Shown here: positions 1 through 5,353 of the stretch, piece after piece | Position numbering within the stretch: the stretch's first letter is position 1 | Layout: each line of letters begins with the position of its first letter | Origin: JAUPVS01 sp037139495 | GTDB lineage: Bacteria > Patescibacteriota > Saccharimonadia > Saccharimonadales > JAUPVS01 | DNA: 9,646 nt | Assembly: GCA_037139495.1 (NCBI GenBank) | Contig: JBAXGG010000018.1 | Span: 1 to 9,646 of the forward strand | Direction: 5' to 3' | Made by a program: the position numbers and the translations under genes | The notes under the pieces: model-generated | Told to the model about the DNA's origin: nothing | The model's input: only the letters and a program-made list of their open reading frames with translations | Databases searched by the model: none

Positions 1-54
1 CCCTCGACACCCTGCTTAAGAGGCAGGTGCTCTAACCAGCTGAGCTACTGGCCC
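1..54 (-). tRNA. tRNA-Lys (anticodon CUU), 3' part outside window
   Basis: Read on the minus strand, the acceptor 5' strand is GGGCCAG (54-48), followed by TA and a D arm beginning GCTC (45-42). The anticodon stem CCTGC (27-23) pairs with GCAGG (15-11) around the seven-base loop CTCTTAA. The anticodon CTT lies at 20-18, reading the lysine codon AAG. The variable loop is GTGTC, and the T-stem starts as GAGGG at 5-1, where the window ends. The T loop, the 3' acceptor strand and any encoded CCA are therefore not visible. Identity rests on the anticodon alone, because the lysine identity elements in the acceptor 3' half are missing. Confidence 0.93.
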
Positions 55-84
55 GTGTTGATATCCCTAAATATGAACCCAACA

Positions 85-113
85 ATCTTACCATATACCC
101 CTGTTAAACTCAA
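85..113 (-). promoter_or_regulatory. Probable sigma70-type promoter of the tRNA-Lys gene
   Basis: On the minus strand TTGAGT (113-108) and TAAGAT (90-85) are separated by exactly 17 bases. Each hexamer matches the consensus at 4 of 6 positions. Transcription would start near 78, about 24 bases before the tRNA. Neither box is strong alone; the spacing and the position in front of a tRNA support the call. Confidence 0.5.
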
Positions 114-174
114 GCCGAGGGCGGGGAATGCGTGATGCTTATGAATTTTTGCTGAATAATTTGCCATAGGAGAG

Positions 175-180
175 TATAAT
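175..180 (+). promoter_or_regulatory. -10 element for the DUF5684 gene
   Basis: A perfect TATAAT lies 28 bases before the ATG at 209. No convincing -35 sits at 16-18 bases; the nearest candidate, TTGCTG at 149-154, has a 20-base spacer. The transcript would start near 187 with a leader of about 22 bases containing the ribosome binding site AAAGGAG. Confidence 0.5.
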
Positions 181-208
181 TACAGATAACTAAATAAAGG
201 AGAGAACT

Positions 209-643
209 ATGCTAAATATATTAGCCGCAGCAGTCGATTACAGCTATAACGTCACAACAACATCCTCTGGTACTAGCTCTGTTGCTGGCATTTTGATAAT
301 GCTACTTTACCTAGTCGTCTTGGTGGTTGCTATTGCGGCCATGTGGAAGATATTTGTTAAAGCTGGCGAAGAAGGCTGGAAGTCACTTATCCCGATATAT
401 AACACTTGGGTGTTAATTGAGATTTCTGGGAAACCAGGTTGGTGGTTGCTACTAATGTTAATTCCATTTGTAAACTTTGTAGTTTGGATTATTGTGGCCC
501 TAGAGTTAGCCAAACGATTCGGTAAAAGCACTGCTTTTGCGATCTTTGGTCTGATTATTTTCTCGCTCGTTGGTTACTTGATGCTCGGATTTGGTGATGC
601 CAAATACGATGGCAAAAAGTACCAAGCCGTAGCTGCTAATTAA
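209..643 (+). CDS. DUF5684 family small integral membrane protein
   Basis: This is a 144-residue protein with three predicted membrane helices, at about residues 25-46, 77-98 and 109-128. The loop after the first helix carries W46-K and WKSLIPIYN (57-65), followed by GKPGWW (74-79). AKRFGK (101-106) and a final LGFGDAKY (126-133) complete a pattern I recognise as DUF5684. That family has no established biochemical function; it also turns up next to signal peptidase domains in some proteins. The start is well supported: AAAGGAG lies 6 bases before ATG 209, and the N-terminal stretch before helix 1 is short and polar (Ser/Thr-rich). The gene stands alone between its own -10 element and a strong terminator, so it looks monocistronic. 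The family call is confident; function is unknown. Confidence 0.85.
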   Translation: MLNILAAAVDYSYNVTTTSSGTSSVAGILIMLLYLVVLVVAIAAMWKIFVKAGEEGWKSLIPIYNTWVLIEISGKPGWWLLLMLIPFVNFVVWIIVALELAKRFGKSTAFAIFGLIIFSLVGYLMLGFGDAKYDGKKYQAVAAN

Positions 644-656
644 TTAAAAAGTTCTT

Positions 657-694
657 AAAAAAGCGTCCGTTTCTAGAGGAAAGGGCGCTTTTTT
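657..694 (+). terminator. Intrinsic terminator after the DUF5684 gene
   Basis: GCGTCC (663-668) pairs with GGGCGC (683-688), including one G-T pair. The stem extends inward by TTTC/GAAA around a short TAGAG loop and outward by an A-run against the terminal T-run (689-694). This is a classic hairpin plus U-tract. It ends only 18 bases before the folD ATG, so the folD promoter must overlap or abut it. Confidence 0.9.
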
Positions 695-696
695 CA

Positions 697-705
697 TGCT
701 ACAAT
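697..705 (+). promoter_or_regulatory. Extended -10 promoter of folD, giving a leaderless mRNA
   Basis: TGCTACAAT matches the extended -10 form TGnTATAAT with one mismatch in the hexamer. The -35 region would fall inside the preceding terminator hairpin and shows no match, which extended -10 promoters tolerate. The predicted start is 712-713, the A of the folD ATG or one base before it. No Shine-Dalgarno could fit. Confidence 0.6.
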
Positions 706-712
706 TACAGCA

Positions 713-1522
713 ATGTCTAAACTACTCAACGGTCGGGATTTAGCCGACTATATTAAGGAGCGACAAGGTCGTCAGGTGCGCGCTCTGCGCCAAGCTAATG
801 GCATGCATCCAAAATTAGCAATCGTGGTGACTGTCGACAACCCGATTATCGAGGTCTACATGCGCCTCAAAAAACAGTATGGTGCCGACATTGGCGTCGA
901 GGTAGAAATTCATCGGATCAAACAGGCGGTAGCACCGGCTTTGATAGCTAAGCTTAACAACGACGATTCGGTGCACGGCATTATCACCCAGCTACCACTA
1001 GAAGACCCTAGTCAAACTGATGAGATTACCAATATGGTTAGTCCTACCAAGGATGTTGATGCGCTTGGTGCCAAGGCCAAGTTTGACCCAGCTACACCAA
1101 TGGCCATTATGTGGCTGCTGGCCGGCTACAACGTTGATCTGCGTGACAAGCACATCCTGTTAATCGGAAAAGGCAAGTTAGTCGGCGCACCACTCGAGAA
1201 AATGCTTAAGCAGTCTGGTTTGGATGCCGAGGTGGCCGATCGGGATGTCAAAGACCTTAAAGCTACCGTCCTTAAAGCCGATATTATCGTTACGGCTACT
1301 GGTAGCCCAGCAATCCTGTACCCGGAAATGATAAAACCTGGCGCTGTGGTTGTTGATGCCGGCGTAGCCAGCGAGGATGGCAAAACTGTTGGCGACTTAG
1401 CGCCGAGTGTTTATGATCGTGATGATTTGACCGTAACACCAACCAAGGGCGGTGTCGGTCCATTAACTGTCTGCGCCTTATTTGAAAACGTAATCAGAGC
1501 GGTCACTCCGCAAGCTGTCTGA
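713..1522 (+). CDS. folD: Bifunctional methylenetetrahydrofolate dehydrogenase/cyclohydrolase
   Basis: FolD interconverts 5,10-methylene-THF and 10-formyl-THF in the cytosol, linking serine/glycine one-carbon units to purine and formyl-Met-tRNA synthesis. The 269-residue length is close to the family norm of about 280. Family landmarks in order are Y49-MRL-K53 (the YxxxK catalytic pair, K53 the likely catalytic lysine), QLPLEDP, PTKDVDALG, the Rossmann turn GKGKLVG (152-158), VVVDAGV and TKGGVGP (244-250). The cofactor turn reads GKG where many members have GRS; since this segment touches the NADP 2'-phosphate, cofactor preference could differ. The start follows directly on the extended -10 element with no ribosome binding site, so translation is probably leaderless. 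Its TGA shares one base with the murI ATG, implying coupled translation. Confidence 0.95.
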   Translation: MSKLLNGRDLADYIKERQGRQVRALRQANGMHPKLAIVVTVDNPIIEVYMRLKKQYGADIGVEVEIHRIKQAVAPALIAKLNNDDSVHGIITQLPLEDPSQTDEITNMVSPTKDVDALGAKAKFDPATPMAIMWLLAGYNVDLRDKHILLIGKGKLVGAPLEKMLKQSGLDAEVADRDVKDLKATVLKADIIVTATGSPAILYPEMIKPGAVVVDAGVASEDGKTVGDLAPSVYDRDDLTVTPTKGGVGPLTVCALFENVIRAVTPQAV

Positions 1523-2175
1523 TGAAGATTGGAGTTTTTGATTCTGGTATGGGCGGGAAGTCGGTGGCTAATGCTATCCAAAAAGCTTTGCCAGCGGACG
1601 AGGTTATCTACGTAAGTGACGATAAAAATGTACCCTATGGGTCAAAAACCTCAGATGAAATATATAAATTAGTTTTGCCAATTTTGAAAGATCTAGCCAT
1701 CAAGGTTGATGTCATTGTTGTGGCTTGCAATACAGTTAGTACGACGCTAATTAACCCTTTACGGGAGGCCATTAAGACTCCACTTATTGCTATGGAACCG
1801 ATGGTCAAGTCAGCCGCCGAACAGACAGATTCAGGTATTATTGCCGTTTGTGCCACGCCGACAACATTGGCCAGCAAACGCTACCAATGGCTTAAGGACA
1901 GTTATGCTGAGGGTGTAACAGTGCTACAACCAGATTGCAGTGACTGGTCACAGATGATAGAGAGTGACACCGTCAACCGACAGCACGTTCAGGAGCGGAT
2001 CGAGGCTGTCTGCCAGGCCGGAGCCGATGTTATTGTGCTCGGCTGCACCCACTATCACTGGATAGAGGCCATGATTACCGAAATCGCTGATGACCGTGCT
2101 AAAGTTTTGCAGCCGGAGCAGGCCGTAATACGTCAACTGAAACGGGTTATTAAAGAGATTGAACAGCCAGCTTAA
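1522..2175 (+). CDS. murI: Glutamate racemase (short form)
   Basis: MurI converts L- to D-glutamate for peptidoglycan by a cofactor-independent two-base mechanism with two cysteines. Both are present: C69 in VACNT and C175 in GCTH, with H177 beside it. The N-terminal FDSGMGG (6-12) contains the conserved Asp/Ser, and D34-x-x-x-VPYGSK is the usual substrate loop. At 217 residues it is about 40-70 shorter than typical MurI (roughly 255-285), with the shortening spread over the C-terminal domain rather than at an obvious break. The ATG overlaps the folD TGA by one base and no separate ribosome binding site is seen, so it should depend on folD translation. The 3' end overlaps the opposing murD by 26 bases. 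The aspartate/glutamate racemase superfamily is certain; glutamate specificity is supported by the opposing murD. Confidence 0.88.
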   Translation: MKIGVFDSGMGGKSVANAIQKALPADEVIYVSDDKNVPYGSKTSDEIYKLVLPILKDLAIKVDVIVVACNTVSTTLINPLREAIKTPLIAMEPMVKSAAEQTDSGIIAVCATPTTLASKRYQWLKDSYAEGVTVLQPDCSDWSQMIESDTVNRQHVQERIEAVCQAGADVIVLGCTHYHWIEAMITEIADDRAKVLQPEQAVIRQLKRVIKEIEQPA

Positions 2176-3481
2176 ATTGTTCGCCACGCTCTTGGTAGTT
2201 GGCAAATAGGTCAAAACTGGCGCAGGCCGTCGAGAGCAAAACGACGTCACCGGGTTGAGCTTGAGCTTGGGCGGCGGCCACGATGCTGGCCATGGTTGTT
2301 CCGCCAGGCACTAAGGCACTGTAGCCGGCTGCTTGTAGGACAGCCTGGATGGCGGCGGCGGTTTGGCCGATTAACACCACTGAACGCACATTACCAGAGG
2401 CAACAACATGGGCCAGTTCGTCAAAAGTAGCTTGTTTATCGGAGCCGCCTAAAATGACAACTTTGGGTTCTTTGAAAGCCTGAATGGCCACGATTGCCGT
2501 ATCTGGGGTAGTACCAAAAGAGTCATCGTAGTATTTAACATTGTTAACTTCGCGTACCAGCTCCAACCGATGCTCAAGTCCTTTAAATTCCCGGATAACT
2601 TTTTGGACTAGGTCTGAGTCATGGTTAATAATTTCCCAAGTAGTAGCGATGGCAGCACAAACATTCTCCAGATTATGCCGACCGATTAAAGCTATGTCAC
2701 TAACTTTGCAAACAGCCGTCTCATTCATAAAGATAGTGTCGTTATTAAGATAGGCGCCGGAGGTTACCTGCGGCTCGGCACCAGCGACGGGGACTTCGTA
2801 GCTTATTTTGGTGGCCGCCGAAACACTAACGACTTTTTCTGACAGCGGGTTACCACGGTTATAGATAGCCAAATCAGTCTCGGTCTGGTAGGCGAATAAC
2901 TGCTGTTTAGCAGTGACATATTCATCCATGTCGTTGTGCCAGTTTAAGTGTTCCGGTACGACCATTAAGCACGTCGCAACCCGAGGCGATTTTTTGATAT
3001 CGATGAGCTGAAAGCTGGATAGCTCCAATATGACCCAGTCGTCTGGTTGGATGTTATTTTTCAACATTTCCAGTGGCGCCACACCGATATTACCGCCTAG
3101 GTGGATAGTTTTACCAGCAGCTTTGAGGAGTTCGGCTACGAGACTGGAGGTTGTTCCTTTGCCTTTGGTACCAGTTATGCCGATGATGTTGCGGCTAGGG
3201 CAGACTTTTAAGAATTCGTTGGTTACAGTAGTGACTTTATCAAGGATATTTGGGCTACCTGGGTTAGCTTTGGCAATGTCAGCCGGATGCAAGCCCGGTG
3301 TTCGGATTAACAGATCAAATTGGTCTAGATTCCTGAGATAGTCGGGTCCGGTTTGGCAGGCCACACCGTCTGGGATTCCCGCTGGCTGTTGGTCACAAAC
3401 TGTTAAATGGTTACCATCTTTTTGCCAATAGCCCAATGAGGCCTGGCCTTCTTTTGCATAGCCTAGAATTGCAACCTTCAT
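2150..3481 (-). CDS. murD: UDP-N-acetylmuramoyl-L-alanine--D-glutamate ligase
   Basis: MurD is the cytosolic ATP-dependent ligase that adds D-glutamate to UDP-MurNAc-L-Ala. The 443 residues match the usual length of about 440-450. Visible landmarks are an N-terminal Rossmann-like UDP-binding domain beginning MKVAILGYAKEG, the ATP P-loop GTKGKGTT (104-111), NIG (131-133), LELSSFQL (152-159), PEHLNWH (176-182) with K192 in the position of the carbamylated lysine, IGRHNLEN, DDSFGTTPDT and the C-terminal STACASFDLFANYQERG motif that binds D-glutamate. It starts 3 bases after the RR1 stop with no Shine-Dalgarno, so it is probably translated by coupling to RR1 and is the last gene of the response-regulator transcript. 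Its 3' end overlaps murI, whose product is its substrate. Confidence 0.96.
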   Translation of the reverse strand: MKVAILGYAKEGQASLGYWQKDGNHLTVCDQQPAGIPDGVACQTGPDYLRNLDQFDLLIRTPGLHPADIAKANPGSPNILDKVTTVTNEFLKVCPSRNIIGITGTKGKGTTSSLVAELLKAAGKTIHLGGNIGVAPLEMLKNNIQPDDWVILELSSFQLIDIKKSPRVATCLMVVPEHLNWHNDMDEYVTAKQQLFAYQTETDLAIYNRGNPLSEKVVSVSAATKISYEVPVAGAEPQVTSGAYLNNDTIFMNETAVCKVSDIALIGRHNLENVCAAIATTWEIINHDSDLVQKVIREFKGLEHRLELVREVNNVKYYDDSFGTTPDTAIVAIQAFKEPKVVILGGSDKQATFDELAHVVASGNVRSVVLIGQTAAAIQAVLQAAGYSALVPGGTTMASIVAAAQAQAQPGDVVLLSTACASFDLFANYQERGEQFKLAVQSL

Positions 3482-3484
3482 AAG

Positions 3485-3856
3485 CTACTTACTAAGCTGT
3501 TTTTTGACCAGTTCGGCAACTTGGCGTGGAGTCATGTCGGCCTTAAGGATAACTGCCACGACGCCGAGTTTTTTAACGTCATCAGGAATTTCTTGTTCAC
3601 CCATGTTGGTCAGGATCACCACCTTGGTATTTTTACCCCAAGGAGTTTTACGCATTTTAGTCAGCATTTCGTCGCCGTTCATCTCTGGCATCATAAGATC
3701 TAACAATATAATGTCGGGCTTCATACTCTCGGCCAACTGCAAGCCAATAATGCCGTTTTCGGCAGTTTCTACCTCATAACCATCCGCTTCAAACTTGATG
3801 CGGTACATCTGTGAGATAGCTTGGTCATCTTCAACAATTGCTACTTTTTGTGCCAT
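3485..3856 (-). CDS. Receiver-only response regulator RR1
   Basis: This 123-residue protein is a complete CheY-like receiver domain with no output domain. The acidic pocket is E9-D10-D11, the phospho-acceptor D53 lies in LLDLMMP, and the switch residues T83 (LTN) and K105 (LKA) are all present, so it should be phosphorylatable. It shares with its two upstream paralogues the signatures QMYR/EMYR, an NG..GL turn, GDEML and a C-terminal TPxQV helix. It resembles RR2 most closely, indicating a tandem duplication. A -10-like TATACT ends 8 bases before the ATG, so it may have its own leaderless transcript as well as read-through from RR2. murD follows after 3 bases. The output is unknown and would have to be by protein-protein contact or phosphorelay. 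Confidence 0.95.
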   Translation of the reverse strand: MAQKVAIVEDDQAISQMYRIKFEADGYEVETAENGIIGLQLAESMKPDIILLDLMMPEMNGDEMLTKMRKTPWGKNTKVVILTNMGEQEIPDDVKKLGVVAVILKADMTPRQVAELVKKQLSK

Positions 3857-3864
3857 ATGTGTTT

Positions 3865-3870
3865 AGTATA
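3865..3870 (-). promoter_or_regulatory. -10-like element before RR1
   Basis: TATACT (3870-3865, 5 of 6 matches) lies in the 31-base gap after RR2. The predicted start is near 3858, two bases before the ATG at 3856. No good -35 exists at normal spacing; TTGTCC at 3896-3891 is 20 bases away. The call depends on its similarity to the other promoter-to-ATG arrangements in the window. Confidence 0.4.
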
Positions 3871-3887
3871 CTACGGCAGTCGCTTTA

Positions 3888-4256
3888 CTAGGACAATACT
3901 GATTGAATCTTCTCAACTACCTGAGCTGGCGTATGGTAGGCCTTGAGGATTAGACCAGAGACGTTCAGTTTTTTCATTTCGGGTGGAACTTCTTCGGCGC
4001 CGATGTTGGTAAAGAGGAAGACTTTAGTAGTTTTGCCGTGATCGGTTTGGCGGAATTTGGTCAACATTTCGGCACCGCCCATCTGGGGCATCATCATATC
4101 TAGTAGCACGACGTCGGGCTGAAAGTCCTTTAGTAACTCCAGCCCAAGCGCGCCGTTAGTGGCAGTTTTAACGGTAAAGCCCTCGGCCTCGAACTTAAGC
4201 CGGTACATCTGTAAGATAGCTGGATCATCTTCGATAATCGCAATTTTGTGAGCCAT
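3888..4256 (-). CDS. Receiver-only response regulator RR2
   Basis: This is a 122-residue CheY-like receiver without output domain. E9-D10-D11, phospho-acceptor D53 (LLDMMMP), T83 and K105 are conserved. The N-terminus (MAHKIAIIEDDPAILQMYR) is close to RR1 (MAQKVAIVEDDQAISQMYR), and the minus-strand DNA around these codons is also visibly similar, so RR1 and RR2 are the younger pair of the array. It shares the HTPAQVV end motif with RR3. The gap after RR3 is 34 bases. It contains TTGCAT and TAACAT boxes placing the start at the ATG itself, and there is no Shine-Dalgarno. It can be transcribed from the RR3 promoter and possibly from this internal one. Confidence 0.95.
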   Translation of the reverse strand: MAHKIAIIEDDPAILQMYRLKFEAEGFTVKTATNGALGLELLKDFQPDVVLLDMMMPQMGGAEMLTKFRQTDHGKTTKVFLFTNIGAEEVPPEMKKLNVSGLILKAYHTPAQVVEKIQSVLS

Positions 4257-4262
4257 ACTTTC

Positions 4263-4290
4263 ATGTTACGCCTGCTAAGGGCAAATGCAA
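4263..4290 (-). promoter_or_regulatory. Candidate promoter of RR2, leaderless
   Basis: On the minus strand TTGCAT (4290-4285) and TAACAT (4268-4263) have a 16-base spacer. The last base of the -10 is 7 bases from the A of the RR2 ATG, predicting initiation exactly on the start codon. The -35 hexamer and spacer length are the same as in the RR3 promoter, in keeping with promoter duplication along with the gene. The -10 is only a 4 of 6 match. Confidence 0.4.
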
Positions 4291-4683
4291 CTAGGCTATG
4301 CTTAAAATCTCTTTGGCGATGTCAACAACCTGAGCTGGAGTGTGGTGAGCTTTAACGATATACCGGTCGATATTTAGGAGCCGCAGGTTGTGTGGAGCTT
4401 CGTCGCGACTGATGTTGGTTAAGATAATTACCCGGATACCAGCACCCCAGTCAGTTTTACGGAGTTTTTCTAGCATTTCGTCGCCGCTCATAACCGGCAT
4501 CTTAAGATCAAGCAGAATTAACTCTGGTAAGTGTTCTTGGCAGGCAGCCAGGCCTTCCTCGCCGTTAAAGGCGGTTTTGGCGGTAAAGCCAGCCAGCTCC
4601 ATTTTAAAACGGTACATCTCATTGATGGCCGGTTCGTCTTCGATAATTACAACGGCAGGGAAGTCTTTCAAATTTGTGCTCAT
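4291..4683 (-). CDS. Receiver-only response regulator RR3, first gene of the array
   Basis: This is a 130-residue CheY-like receiver: E15-D16-E17 pocket, phospho-acceptor D59 in LLDLKMP, T89 (LTN) and K111 (VKA). The third acidic-pocket residue is Glu rather than the Asp seen in RR1 and RR2. An upstream in-frame ATG at 4779 would add 32 residues. I chose 4683 because AAAGG lies 5 bases before it, a TATAAT promoter sits between the two ATGs, and the resulting length matches the paralogues. It is the most divergent of the three but keeps the shared MYR, NGEEGL, GDEML and HTPAQVV segments. It heads the RR3-RR2-RR1-murD transcript and diverges from the arginine decarboxylase. Confidence 0.93.
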   Translation of the reverse strand: MSTNLKDFPAVVIIEDEPAINEMYRFKMELAGFTAKTAFNGEEGLAACQEHLPELILLDLKMPVMSGDEMLEKLRKTDWGAGIRVIILTNISRDEAPHNLRLLNIDRYIVKAHHTPAQVVDIAKEILSIA

Positions 4684-4709
4684 GCTTGCCTTTTCCCTAA
4701 GAATATTAC

Positions 4710-4738
4710 TTGACATTATACCCGGCGGTTGGTAGAAT
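4710..4738 (+). promoter_or_regulatory. Near-consensus sigma70 promoter of the arginine decarboxylase operon
   Basis: A perfect TTGACA (4710-4715) is followed after exactly 17 bases by TAGAAT (4733-4738, 5 of 6). This is the best rightward promoter in the window. The start would be near 4745, leaving a leader of about 100 bases before the ATG at 4848. It overlaps the leftward RR3 promoter almost completely. Confidence 0.75.
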
Positions 4739-4742
4739 GCAA
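4715..4742 (-). promoter_or_regulatory. Sigma70-type promoter of the RR3-RR2-RR1-murD transcript
   Basis: Read leftward, TTGCAT (4742-4737) and a perfect TATAAT (4720-4715) are 16 bases apart. The start would be near 4708, giving a leader of about 25 bases with AAAGG before the ATG at 4683. Its -10 abuts and shares a base with the -35 of the opposing promoter, and its -35 shares bases with the opposing -10. Confidence 0.65.
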
Positions 4743-4744
4743 CC
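4727..4744. promoter_or_regulatory. Inverted repeat, possible operator on both divergent promoters
   Basis: GGTTG (4727-4731) and CAACC (4740-4744) form 5-base arms around 8 bases. The dyad covers the rightward -10 and the leftward -35, the position expected for a dimeric repressor controlling both directions. Five-base arms can arise by chance, so this is a candidate only. Confidence 0.3.
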
Positions 4745-4761
4745 AGTTCCTTAGAAGAAAT

Positions 4762-4817
4762 AAGACGATCGCAACACATGATACGGAGTTCATGGTGGCG
4801 CGGCGTCTTTTTGTTTT
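4762..4817 (+). terminator. Hairpin plus T-run in the arginine decarboxylase leader, possible attenuator
   Basis: AAGACG (4762-4767) pairs with CGTCTT (4804-4809). Inside, CGC (4770-4772) pairs with GCG (4798-4800), and CACATGA (4775-4781) pairs with TCAT/GTG (4790-4797) with one bulged G, around an 8-base loop. T-rich sequence (4808-4817, broken by one G) follows directly. The structure lies between the rightward promoter and the decarboxylase ribosome binding site (4836-4841), so termination here would switch the operon off. The reverse strand lacks an equivalent T-run, so it is directional. I do not recognise a known riboswitch class. Confidence 0.5.
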
Positions 4818-4821
4818 CTAA
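4792..4821 (+). other. Possible leader peptide with tandem arginine codons
   Basis: The nine-codon frame MVARRLFVF ends in TAA at 4819-4821. GGAG (4785-4788) stands 3 bases before the ATG, shorter than ideal. The two arginine codons (CGG CGT, 4801-4806) fall in the descending arm of the leader hairpin, where a stalled ribosome would prevent it from closing. Adjacent arginine codons ahead of an arginine decarboxylase are suggestive, but so short a frame can occur by chance. Confidence 0.25.
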
Positions 4822-4847
4822 GCCAAGTAATTACAAAAGGAAACAAC

Positions 4848-5339
4848 ATGGTCATCAAAGTAGGTTCAGGAATAGGTACGGGTCCAACAAAACTTTCAGC
4901 CTTTGATGCAGCATTAAATCACGCCGGTGTTGCCAACTATAACTTAATCCGACTGAGCTCTGTCGTCCCTCCGAATTCAGACATTCAAATCAGCTCTAAG
5001 CCGCTATCTGATCTACCAGGTGAATGGGGCGACCGATTGTACGTAGTCATGGCTGAACAACGTGTTGACACTCCTAATATTGAGGCTTGGGCAGGGATTG
5101 GTTGGGTACAAGAAAAGGGTACCAAGCGTGGCCTGTTTGTGGAGCACGAAGGTAACAGCGAGAAAACTGTCCGGCAAGACATTCGCCAGAGCTTGGAGGC
5201 ACTTATGGCCACCCGAAATGTTGATTTTGGTGAGGTCCAGATGCATGTGATTGGACGAACCTGCCAGCATCTACCGGTATGCGCCCTTGTTGTGGCGGTA
5301 TTTCAGGCTAGTAGTTGGGATAACTCAGTCTCCAAATAA
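4848..5339 (+). CDS. Pyruvoyl-dependent arginine decarboxylase
   Basis: The enzyme converts L-arginine to agmatine and CO2 in the cytosol, the first step of a polyamine route. Members are made as a proenzyme that cleaves itself between two serines to give a beta chain and an alpha chain with an N-terminal pyruvoyl group. The site is visible as LSSVVPP, with cleavage expected between S37 and S38. The catalytic acid is probably E99 in GLFVEHEG. At 163 residues it matches the archaeal prototype (about 165) and looks intact. The start is set by AAAGGA (4836-4841) before ATG 4848. This PvlArgDC family is best known from archaea and some bacteria such as chlamydiae. It is the first gene of an operon with the 545-residue protein, behind a strong promoter and a leader hairpin. 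No agmatine-using gene such as speB or aguA is visible. Confidence 0.92.
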   Translation: MVIKVGSGIGTGPTKLSAFDAALNHAGVANYNLIRLSSVVPPNSDIQISSKPLSDLPGEWGDRLYVVMAEQRVDTPNIEAWAGIGWVQEKGTKRGLFVEHEGNSEKTVRQDIRQSLEALMATRNVDFGEVQMHVIGRTCQHLPVCALVVAVFQASSWDNSVSK

Positions 5340-5353
5340 CCCCCAATTAAACC

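Noticed and set aside
3760..4650. Repeated DNA blocks such as GGTACATCTGT in the regulator region, as possible direct repeats
   Set aside because: They encode the same conserved MYR segment in paralogous receivers and are explained by gene duplication, not by a mobile or repeat element.
4684..4779. Upstream ATG at 4779 for RR3, adding 32 residues
   Set aside because: The added residues have no receiver-domain counterpart in RR1 or RR2, and both a TATAAT promoter and an AAAGG site lie between this ATG and the chosen one at 4683.
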